The translations under genes were made by a program, and so were the position numbers. This document shows, piece after piece, positions 1 through 5,148 of a DNA stretch of 5,148 nt (position 1 is the stretch's first letter; each line of letters opens with the position of its first letter). The stretch is from contig VBGS01000067.1 of assembly GCA_005889445.1 (NCBI GenBank), positions 1-5,148 of the forward strand, written 5' to 3'. The notes under the pieces were generated by a model. The model saw nothing but the letters and a program-made list of their open reading frames with translations, had not been told where the DNA came from and did no database searches. This DNA is from Chloroflexota bacterium (GTDB lineage Bacteria > Chloroflexota > Limnocylindria > P2-11E).

Positions 1-1
1 C

Positions 2-334
2 CACGGCAGCGCGCCGGATCTGATGATCCTGTGCCACGCCGCGGCGCGGTCGATCGTCAAGGGCTATGAGAAAGAGCGCCTTCCAGTACGCGACCTGCGC
101 GAGCTGGTCGCGATCTATGAGGAGGCGGCCTCGTGGCGACGGCCCTCCAACCACCCTCGCGCCCGAGTCGCGGCGATCGCACTCAACACCGCGACCCTCG
201 ATGACGAGCAGGCACGCACGTCCGTCCGCGAGGCCGCGGAGCGCACCGGCCTTCCTGCGGCCGACCCGATCCGCGAGGGCCACGCTGGTGCGGATCGGCT
301 CGCCTTGGCCATCCGCGGCGCGGTGCCGGCATGA
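2..334 (+). CDS. dgcN: DUF1611 / D-glutamate N-acetyltransferase DgcN-type protein, C-terminal part (5' end outside window)
   Basis: The gene is open from the left edge; the first full codon is at 2 and the stop is TGA 332-334, giving about 110 visible residues of a protein that is usually over 300. The ATG at 23 is internal, because the residues just before it (HGSAPDL) belong to the conserved family block that continues into MILCH. Further family-like blocks are the Pro/Leu stretch LPVRDLRELVAIYEEAA, then VAAIALNT and LPAADPIREG near the C terminus. These fit the C-terminal domain of DUF1611 proteins. Characterised members (DgcN) N-acetylate D-glutamate in a D-Glu degradation route, working with the racemase DgcA. 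The stop overlaps the start of the next gene (ATGA), and that gene is a DgcA/dipeptide-epimerase homologue, which supports the DgcN reading over the looser 'NAD-dependent epimerase' label often given to this family. The N-terminal nucleotide-binding half cannot be seen. The family is secure; the substrate is inferred from family and neighbour. Confidence 0.82.
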   Translation, partial: HGSAPDLMILCHAAARSIVKGYEKERLPVRDLRELVAIYEEAASWRRPSNHPRARVAAIALNTATLDDEQARTSVREAAERTGLPAADPIREGHAGADRLALAIRGAVPA

Positions 335-1350
335 ACGCGACCGTCCGCACGGTCGAGCTCCACCTCGCCGTCCCGTTCGAGATCTCGCGCGCGACCTACA
401 CGACGAAGCGGGTGGTGCTCGTCGAGCTTCGCGAAGGCGATCGTGTCTCGCGCGGGGAGGGGGTCCCGGACGCGTTCTTTGGCGAAACGGCCGAGTCCGT
501 CGAGCAGGCGATCCGCGACGGGCTTGCGCTCCTTCCCGACGACCCGCTTGACCTTGCGACCCTCGACATGCGGCTGGCCATCCAGTTCCCGCACGGTGGG
601 GCCGCCTGCTGCGCGATCGACATCCTTGCCCACGACCGGGCCGCGCAGGCGGCTGGGGTGCCGCTGCGCGAGCTCCTGGGCCTCGTGCCCGGGGAGCCGC
701 CGGCGACCTCGTTCACGGTCGGCATCGACGAGCCCGAGCTCATGGCCGGCCGGGCGGCGAACGCGGCGGTGATGGGCTTCGCGATCCTGAAGGTCAAGCT
801 GGGCCGCGGTGACGATGTCTCGGTCCTCGCGGCGATTCGCGAGCGGTTCAGCGGGACGATCCGTGTCGATCCCAACGCGGCCTGGAGCGTCGAGGAAGCG
901 CCGAAGCGCATCTCGCGTCTGGTGCCCTATGGGATCGAGTTCGTCGAGCAGCCGATCGCGCCGGACGACATCGAGGGCCTTCGCGCGGTGCACGCACGGT
1001 CCGAGCTGCCGATCGTGGTCGATGAGGCCGTCGTCGGCGTTGGCGACGTGGCGATCGTCGCCGGCGCCTGCGAGGGGATCAACGTGAAGCTTCAGAAGTG
1101 CGGCGGGGTGGCGGCCGCGCGCGCCATGATCGCGGAGGCCCACGATCGCGGTCTCAAGGTGATGCTCGGCTGCCGCGCGGCGGAGACGAGCGTGGGCATC
1201 GCCGCCGCGGCGAACCTGGCGCCGGCGGTCGAGTGGTGCGACCTCGATGGCAACCTCCTCATCACCGACGATCCGTTCCGCGCGGTCGCCGTCAAGCAGG
1301 GACGATTCGTGTACCCCCGGCGTCCGGGCCTCGGGGCGGTGCCCGCGTAA
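331..1350 (+). CDS. dgcA: Dipeptide epimerase / N-acetyl-D-glutamate racemase (enolase superfamily)
   Basis: This 339-residue protein has the usual length and architecture of muconate-lactonizing-type enolase-superfamily enzymes: an N-terminal capping domain (about 1-120) and a (beta/alpha)7-beta barrel. The catalytic set is complete: KxK on strand 2 (K154, K156), metal ligands D180 (VDPNAAW), E206 (VEQP) and D231 (VVDEA), and the opposite-face base K253 (INVKLQKCGG). R20 sits where Ala-Glu epimerases have the substrate-binding Arg, and the C-terminal DxD (D304, D306 in CDLDGNLL), which in those enzymes binds the dipeptide amino group, is also kept. The family interconverts L-Ala-L/D-Glu, or in DgcA members N-acetyl-D-Glu and N-acetyl-L-Glu, by proton abstraction at C-alpha. 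Pairing with the DUF1611 gene favours DgcA, while DxD leaves Ala-Glu epimerase in murein peptide recycling open. The ATG overlaps the upstream TGA by four bases and no Shine-Dalgarno precedes it, suggesting translational coupling. Superfamily and chemistry are firm; the exact substrate is not. Confidence 0.9.
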   Translation: MNATVRTVELHLAVPFEISRATYTTKRVVLVELREGDRVSRGEGVPDAFFGETAESVEQAIRDGLALLPDDPLDLATLDMRLAIQFPHGGAACCAIDILAHDRAAQAAGVPLRELLGLVPGEPPATSFTVGIDEPELMAGRAANAAVMGFAILKVKLGRGDDVSVLAAIRERFSGTIRVDPNAAWSVEEAPKRISRLVPYGIEFVEQPIAPDDIEGLRAVHARSELPIVVDEAVVGVGDVAIVAGACEGINVKLQKCGGVAAARAMIAEAHDRGLKVMLGCRAAETSVGIAAAANLAPAVEWCDLDGNLLITDDPFRAVAVKQGRFVYPRRPGLGAVPA

Positions 1351-1361
1351 GCGGCCATCGC

Positions 1362-2042
1362 GTGGACGTCGGCGTCGTCGCCATCGCGTTCGCGCTCTTC
1401 GGTCTCGTCGCGCTGGCCCTCGTGTGGAGCGGCGACTGGGCCTACGCGAGCCTCGCCCAGGCGACCGGCAACACGCGAACGACGTTTGTCCGCGCCGCCA
1501 CCGGCCGGGATCCGGCGGGCGAGATCCCGATGCCGATCGACGCGCTCCTCGACTGGCATCGCCGCTGGGCCGCGTACGTCGTCGGGTGGAGCAGTGAGCC
1601 GCCGAACGCCGGACCAGGCGGACCACTCTTCACAGCGGACGAGTACGCGCACATGGCGGACGTGCGCGCGGTGTTTCGCGGCGCGGAGGCGGTTGCGCTC
1701 GTCTCGCTCGCGGTCGTGGCGTTCCGCGTGATGCGGGCGCGGGCTCGGGATGACGCGCTGGGCATGATCCGCGACGCGAGCCTGCTCTCGGCGGCGCTCG
1801 TGGTCGGGATCGGTTTGGCCGCCACGTTCGCCTTCGACGCTCTCTTCCTGCTGTTCCACGAGATGTTTTTCCCGCAAGGCAACTTCCTCTTCGATCCGGC
1901 GACGAGCAATCTGCTCCGGCTGTATCCGGAGTGGTACTGGCAGGGCGTAACCGCGGGGGTGGGGATCTCGTTCATCGTGGTCGCCATCCTGGTGGCGAGC
2001 GGTGCTCAGGTCGCGCTGCGCCGATACACTCGCCGCGCATGA
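1362..2042 (+). CDS. DUF1461/TIGR01906 membrane protein, Lit-like (lipoprotein intramolecular transacylase family)
   Basis: A 226-residue integral membrane protein read from GTG 1362, 11 bases after the preceding stop. No other in-frame start lies between that stop and the first membrane helix, and the next GTG (1422) would remove most of the helix. Predicted helices lie at about 4-22, 107-122, 141-165 and 193-213, with a long, probably extracytoplasmic loop at about 23-105. Two family blocks stand out: EYAHMADVRAVF (H97) before helix 2, and FHEMFFPQGNFLF (H166) at the end of helix 3, followed by LLRLYPEWYW. Both match the DUF1461 pattern. Characterised members of this family (Lit) move an acyl chain within a diacyl lipoprotein to give the lyso form, and two conserved histidines are important for activity; H97 and H166 are the likely counterparts. 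The C-terminal RRYTRR tail is positive, consistent with a cytoplasmic end. The family call is good, but transacylase activity is inferred, since most DUF1461 proteins outside Firmicutes are untested. Its stop overlaps the next start (ATGA). Confidence 0.75.
   Translation: MDVGVVAIAFALFGLVALALVWSGDWAYASLAQATGNTRTTFVRAATGRDPAGEIPMPIDALLDWHRRWAAYVVGWSSEPPNAGPGGPLFTADEYAHMADVRAVFRGAEAVALVSLAVVAFRVMRARARDDALGMIRDASLLSAALVVGIGLAATFAFDALFLLFHEMFFPQGNFLFDPATSNLLRLYPEWYWQGVTAGVGISFIVVAILVASGAQVALRRYTRRA
2025..2030 (+). promoter_or_regulatory. Possible -10 element for a leaderless internal transcript
   Basis: The hexamer TACACT matches TATAAT at four of six positions and ends 8 bases before the ATG at 2039, the spacing expected if transcription began at or next to the start codon. 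There is no Shine-Dalgarno sequence before this ATG. The hexamer lies inside the last codons of the upstream gene (Tyr-Thr), so it may simply be coding, and no convincing -35 box is seen about 17 bases upstream. This is weak, sequence-only evidence. Confidence 0.22.
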
Positions 2043-3145
2043 AACGAATACTGCTCATCGAGGACCTGCCGCAGGTCGCGCAGCACCTCCAACAGATGAT
2101 CGCGCGCGAAAAGGAAGCGGAGCTCGTCGGCGTCGAGAGCCAGCCCGAGCAGGCGATCGCACGCGTCACGACCGAGAAGCCCGACGCGGTGATGATCGAT
2201 GCGCTGCTGACCGGAAAGGTCACCGGCTTCGATCTCGCGAAACGGGTGCGCGCCGCGTCGCCGGGCACGCGGATCGTGATGGTCACCGTACCGCAGCGGC
2301 CGGTCGATCCGAAGCCGGATCAGGCGATCGACGCCGTGTTCGTGCTTCCCGGCGGTGCGAACGAGCTCGCCTCCGCGCTCGCGGTCATGCAGAAGGGCGC
2401 GGTCCGACCGAAGGGAAAGATGGTCGTCGTGTTCTCGCCGAAAGGCGGATCCGGCAAGACGACGATCGCGGTGAACCTGGCGACGGTCCTTCGTCGCCGC
2501 GGCAGCTCTGTCGCGCTCATGGACGGCGTGATGCAGTTCGGATCGCTCCGCTATGTGCTGCAGGTGCCGCCGGCCACGAGATCCATCGTCGATCTCCCGA
2601 CCGGGCAGGGCATGCGCACGTCTTTGTCCGAGGTGCTGTGGGAAGGTCCAAGCGGGATCGCGGTCCTGCTCGCACCCTCGCGTCCGGAGGAGGCAGAGCT
2701 CATGGCCGCCCCGGACATCGCGACGGCGATGCAGCTGCTGGCCGAGGATCACGACTACGTCATCGTCGACGGATCGTCCAGGCTCGGCGACGAGACGTTG
2801 GCGGTGCTCGACGCCGCGGACGTCATCCTGCTGGTCGTGACCTACATGCAGGCGTCGATCGCGAACTCGCGTGCCGCCGTCGATACGTTCGAGGCGCTGG
2901 GTTACAAGGGACAGAAGCCGATCCTGCTGGTGGTCAATCAGGCGGACACCGCCGCGGGCATGTCGAAGGGCGGCATCGAGCACACCCTCAACCTGCCGGT
3001 CGTCGCGGAGATCCCGACCGACTGGAAGGTCGTGAGCGAATCGCTCAACAAGCAGCAGCCCCTGGTGCTGTCGTCCCCCAACTCCTCGGTCGCGAAGGCG
3101 CTCGATCAGCTCGCGAACACCCTCGTCCAGCAGCAGCGCCGCTAG
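2039..3145 (+). CDS. Receiver domain-MinD/CpaE-type P-loop ATPase fusion
   Basis: This 368-residue soluble protein has two parts. Residues 1-118 form a CheY-like receiver: acidic pair E8/D9, candidate phosphoacceptor D54 (VMIDALL) and T83 (IVMVTV). The invariant Lys before the conserved Pro is absent (FVLPGGANEL, P104), so canonical phosphotransfer is doubtful. Residues 127-365 are a ParA/MinD ATPase with deviant Walker A KGGSGKTT (135-142, signature K135), Walker A' LMDGVMQFG (D162) and Walker B VIVDG (D244). The usual second acid of Walker A' (DxD) is Val164. The order receiver then MinD ATPase is that of CpaE/TadZ, which places Flp/Tad pilus machinery at the cell pole, but no tad or cpa gene is in view. 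In many GC-rich bacteria such proteins stand alone with unknown targets. ATG 2039 overlaps the upstream stop and begins the receiver's first strand (MKRILLIED); upstream extension would add low-complexity shadow sequence. Domain assignment is firm, the role uncertain. Confidence 0.85.
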   Translation: MKRILLIEDLPQVAQHLQQMIAREKEAELVGVESQPEQAIARVTTEKPDAVMIDALLTGKVTGFDLAKRVRAASPGTRIVMVTVPQRPVDPKPDQAIDAVFVLPGGANELASALAVMQKGAVRPKGKMVVVFSPKGGSGKTTIAVNLATVLRRRGSSVALMDGVMQFGSLRYVLQVPPATRSIVDLPTGQGMRTSLSEVLWEGPSGIAVLLAPSRPEEAELMAAPDIATAMQLLAEDHDYVIVDGSSRLGDETLAVLDAADVILLVVTYMQASIANSRAAVDTFEALGYKGQKPILLVVNQADTAAGMSKGGIEHTLNLPVVAEIPTDWKVVSESLNKQQPLVLSSPNSSVAKALDQLANTLVQQQRR

Positions 3146-3150
3146 CGCGG

Positions 3151-3978
3151 GTGGCTGGGGCGCCGGACCGGCCGATCGGCCTGTTCGACTCGGGCGTCGG
3201 CGGTCTCACCGTTCTCCGAGAGCTTCGCCGTCAGCTGCCCGAGGAGTCGACGATCTACCTCGGCGACGAGGCGCGCATGCCGTACGGCCCGCGCGAGGCG
3301 GGGGAGGTCCTGCAGTTCACACGCGAGGCGATGCGATGGTTCGCGGGACGTGATTGCAAGCTCGTCGTCATCGCCTGCAACACCGCAACATCCGTCGCGC
3401 TCGAGACCGTGCGCGACGAATCGAGCGTGCCGGTGATCGGCGTGGTGCGGCCAGGCGCCTCGGCCGCGCTCACCGCGACCGCGCGGCGCGCCATCGGGGT
3501 CCTCGCGACCTCCCTCACGGTGCGATCGGGCGCGTACCTGCGCGCGCTGCGCGATCTCGATCCGCTCGTCGACGTGGCCCAGCAGGCCTGCCCGAAGCTC
3601 GTCCCGCTCGTGGAGGCCGGCAAGGCCGGGACCCCTGATGCCGAAGCGGCCGTGCGCGAATACGTCGAGCCGCTCCTCACGGAGGGCGGCGTCGTGCGAC
3701 CCGTGGTCGACACGCTGCTCCTCGGCTGCACGCACTATCCGCTCCTGCGCGAACAGATCGAGAAGGTCGCCGGCCGGGACGTCCGGGTCGTGGATTCCGC
3801 GACGACCACGGCCCTCGCGGTCCGCGAGGTACTCGCATCGCACCGCCTCGCCCGTCGCGGCGGCGCGCCGCGGCACGAAATCTTCGCGACCGGCTCCGTC
3901 GATCGGTTCCGCGAGATCGCGCGCGCGATCTTCCACGAAGACCCGCCCGACGTCAGCGCGACGCGCCTGCCGGCGTGA
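3151..3978 (+). CDS. murI: Glutamate racemase MurI
   Basis: A cofactor-independent cytoplasmic racemase that converts L-Glu to the D-Glu added to UDP-MurNAc-L-Ala by MurD in peptidoglycan synthesis. The family hallmarks are all visible in a 275-residue product of normal length: PIGLFDSGVGGLTV (D13, S14), YLGDEARMPYGPR (39-48 region), VVIACNTATS with catalytic C76, IGVVRPGA, and LLLGCTHYPLLR with the second catalytic C193 and H195, then VVDSA near 213-217. The start is taken as GTG 3151, five bases after the preceding stop. The same frame stays open far upstream, but that sequence overlaps the real ATPase gene, is Arg/Gly-rich and resembles nothing in MurI. There is no ATG in frame before the conserved PIGLFDSG block and no Shine-Dalgarno, so reading probably depends on coupling to the gene before. 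The stop overlaps the next start (GTGA). A paralogue with other amino-acid specificity (aspartate racemase) is unlikely given the exact glutamate-racemase motifs. Confidence 0.95.
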   Translation: MAGAPDRPIGLFDSGVGGLTVLRELRRQLPEESTIYLGDEARMPYGPREAGEVLQFTREAMRWFAGRDCKLVVIACNTATSVALETVRDESSVPVIGVVRPGASAALTATARRAIGVLATSLTVRSGAYLRALRDLDPLVDVAQQACPKLVPLVEAGKAGTPDAEAAVREYVEPLLTEGGVVRPVVDTLLLGCTHYPLLREQIEKVAGRDVRVVDSATTTALAVREVLASHRLARRGGAPRHEIFATGSVDRFREIARAIFHEDPPDVSATRLPA

Positions 3979-5081
3979 GCATCGTCTCGGCGATCACCGG
4001 CCTTCCCTACGTCGGGAAGACCACGCTCTTCAACCTCCTCACCGGCGGGCACGCGGCGACCGGCTCGTTCTCAGGGGCGGAAGCGGAGACGAACGTTGGG
4101 ATCGCGAAGGTGCCGGACCCGCGCGTCGATCAGCTCGCGGCGCTCTTCAACCCGAAGAAGACGACGTACGCGGAAGTGCTCTACCGCGATCTCGGGCTCG
4201 CGCACGCCGAAAAACCGGGACAGGCGATCTCGCCGGGAAAGCTCGGCGATCTTCGGACGGCGGACGCGCTCGTGCACGTGGTGCGAGCGTTCCGCGATCA
4301 GACGATCCCGCATGTCGACGGATCGGTCGATCCGGTGCGCGACCTCGGTGCCGTGGATCTCGAGCTGCTGTTCGCCGATCACGGCGTCGTCGAGCGCCGC
4401 CTCGAGCGGCTCGAGGCCGAGCTGCGGTCCGCCAAAGGCCCCGAGCGAGAGGCGAAGGAGCGCGAGAAGGCCGTTCTCGAACGCGCGCGCGCCGCCCTCG
4501 ACGCGGAAACGCCGCTTCGCGACATCGGTTTCGACGCGGACGAGCAGAAGGTCATGCGCGGCTTTCGCTTTCTCACCCTCATGCCCGTCCTCGTCGCCGT
4601 GAATCTCGATGAGGACGAGATCGCGAAGCCCGATCGTGTGCTGGCGCCGCTCCGGGAGGCGGTCGCGGCGCACCGCGCGACCGCGGTGGTGCCGTTCTCG
4701 GCGAAGCTCGAGGCCGAGATCGCCGAGCTTCCTCATGACGAGGCCGCGGCGTTCCGGTCCGAGCTCGGGCTCGCCGAACCCGCGCTCGATCGTCTGGTCC
4801 GCGCGACCTACGAGCTCCTCGGGCTCTGTTCCTTCTTCACGGTCGGCGAGGACGAGGTCCGCGCGTGGACGGTGGCATGCGGGACGCCCGCCCAGCAGGC
4901 GGCGGGCGCGATCCACTCGGACCTCGAGCGCGGGTTCATCCGCGCGGAGGTCATCCGCTGGGACGAGCTGCTGCGTGCCGGCAGCGAGGCGAACGCGAAG
5001 CGCCAGGGCATCGTCCGAACAGAGGGAAAGACCTATCCCACGAAGGACGGCGACGTCGTCCATGTCCTCTTCAACGTGTGA
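3975..5081 (+). CDS. Divergent YchF/OLA1-type (OBG family) nucleotide-binding protein with DUF933/TGS C terminus
   Basis: At 368 residues this has the full YchF length. Order: P-loop G domain (about 1-130 and 195-250), an inserted charged helical hairpin (about 132-178, Arg/Glu/Ala-rich, coiled-coil-like), and a C-terminal TGS/DUF933 domain (about 283-368). The last is strongly conserved: SFFTVGEDEVRAWTV, QQAAGAIHSDLERGFIRAEV, EGKTYPTKDGDVVHVLFNV. The nucleotide-binding half is unusual. G1 reads GLPYVGKTT (9-17), with Tyr12 where YchF has Asn. The switch I segment normally carrying a Tyr-Pro-Phe-Cys motif is SFSGAEAETN (31-40). G3, normally DxAGL followed by a Gly-rich loop, is RDLGLAHAEKPGQAIS. 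G4 is kept as NLDE (210-213), the NxxE form linked in YchF/OLA1 to ATP preference. YchF proteins are ribosome-associated ATPases tied to stress and translation; whether this one hydrolyses nucleotide is open. It starts at GTG 3975 overlapping the murI stop, and its stop shares a base with the next ATG. Confidence 0.88.
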   Translation: MSIVSAITGLPYVGKTTLFNLLTGGHAATGSFSGAEAETNVGIAKVPDPRVDQLAALFNPKKTTYAEVLYRDLGLAHAEKPGQAISPGKLGDLRTADALVHVVRAFRDQTIPHVDGSVDPVRDLGAVDLELLFADHGVVERRLERLEAELRSAKGPEREAKEREKAVLERARAALDAETPLRDIGFDADEQKVMRGFRFLTLMPVLVAVNLDEDEIAKPDRVLAPLREAVAAHRATAVVPFSAKLEAEIAELPHDEAAAFRSELGLAEPALDRLVRATYELLGLCSFFTVGEDEVRAWTVACGTPAQQAAGAIHSDLERGFIRAEVIRWDELLRAGSEANAKRQGIVRTEGKTYPTKDGDVVHVLFNV

Positions 5082-5148
5082 TGTTCGACCTCGTCTCGAT
5101 CGGACACGTCGCACGAGACGAATTCGAGGGCGAGCCGGACTGGCGCCT
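5081..5148 (+). CDS. Probable PfkB-family carbohydrate kinase, N-terminal fragment (3' end outside window)
   Basis: ATG 5081 shares its A with the TGA stop of the preceding gene, continuing the overlapping pattern, and the frame is open to the window edge. The 22 full codons begin MFDLVSIGHVARDEFEG. A first beta strand ending in S/T-I-G-H/N-x-x-x-D is the typical start of ribokinase/PfkB-type sugar and nucleoside kinases, where the following acidic residue lies near the substrate pocket. Neither the substrate-binding core nor the C-terminal ATP-binding DxxGAGD motif is in view, so substrate and even family are provisional. Confidence 0.5.
   Translation, partial: MFDLVSIGHVARDEFEGEPDWR

Noticed and set aside
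1098..1361. Upstream in-frame extension of the DUF1461 gene
   Set aside because: It overlaps the 3' part of the epimerase gene, which encodes conserved residues there, and would add a Gly/Arg-rich segment before the first membrane helix. GTG 1362 fits the family length.
1351..1361. Gap between the epimerase and membrane protein genes as a possible terminator or regulatory site
   Set aside because: Eleven bases hold no stem-loop with a T-run and no recognisable binding motif.
115..1626. 503-codon open frame on the - strand
   Set aside because: It lies antisense to the epimerase gene, which has complete catalytic motifs. Its product is a low-complexity Arg/Gly/Asp-rich sequence, typical of antisense frames in GC-rich DNA where stop codons are rare.
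1931..2038. Upstream ATG for the receiver-ATPase gene
   Set aside because: The added residues would overlap the last helix of the membrane protein and do not resemble a receiver N terminus. ATG 2039 begins exactly at the first receiver strand.
173..2160. HIP1-like octamer GCGATCGC at 173-180 and 2153-2160
   Set aside because: Only two copies were found by eye, too few to call a HIP1-type repeat on its own; the broader GATC excess is reported instead.
2002..3150. In-frame upstream extension of murI by about 383 codons
   Set aside because: The extension overlaps the receiver-ATPase gene in another frame and is Arg/Gly/Ala-rich without any motif; MurI homology begins right after GTG 3151.
4071..5114. 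347-codon open frame on the - strand, and the shorter one at 3142-3936
   Set aside because: Both are antisense to genes with unmistakable family motifs (YchF C terminus, MurI) and encode Arg-rich shadow sequence.

Overview
This is a high-GC bacterial window filled almost end to end by seven genes, all on the + strand. Two are cut by the window edges. No RNA gene, mobile element, CRISPR array or long non-coding stretch is visible; the largest gap between genes is 11 bases. G/C-rich third codon positions, GTG starts and the absence of any clear Shine-Dalgarno sequence before the six visible starts point to a GC-rich bacterium. The mix of a Lit-type (DUF1461) membrane protein, a receiver-MinD/CpaE protein and a divergent YchF would fit Chloroflexota or a related GC-rich lineage. 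That placement is a guess, as no marker gene here settles it.

Layout: (1) the C-terminal part of a DUF1611/DgcN-type protein (2-334); (2) a dipeptide epimerase / N-acetyl-D-glutamate racemase-type enolase-superfamily enzyme (331-1350); (3) a four-helix DUF1461/Lit-like membrane protein (1362-2042); (4) a response-regulator-receiver plus MinD/CpaE ATPase fusion (2039-3145); (5) glutamate racemase MurI (3151-3978); (6) a divergent YchF/OLA1-type GTPase-like protein (3975-5081); (7) the first codons of a probable PfkB-family sugar kinase (5081-end). Four of the six junctions are stop/start overlaps and the other two are 11 and 5 bases, so the genes probably form one transcription unit with coupled translation.

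Functionally, genes 1, 2 and 5 share D-glutamate. MurI makes D-Glu for peptidoglycan, while DgcN/DgcA-type enzymes N-acetylate D-Glu and racemise the product so it can return to the L-Glu pool. The Lit-like protein may remodel lipoprotein acyl chains, so an envelope theme is possible. The receiver-MinD protein and the YchF-like protein do not obviously belong to it. Points worth a second look are the D-Glu module next to murI, the eroded nucleotide-binding and switch motifs of the YchF-like protein, the incomplete receiver and Walker A' sites of the CpaE-like protein, the lack of Shine-Dalgarno sequences with a possible leaderless start at 2039, and a strong excess of GATC that is visible even in the choice between aspartate codons.
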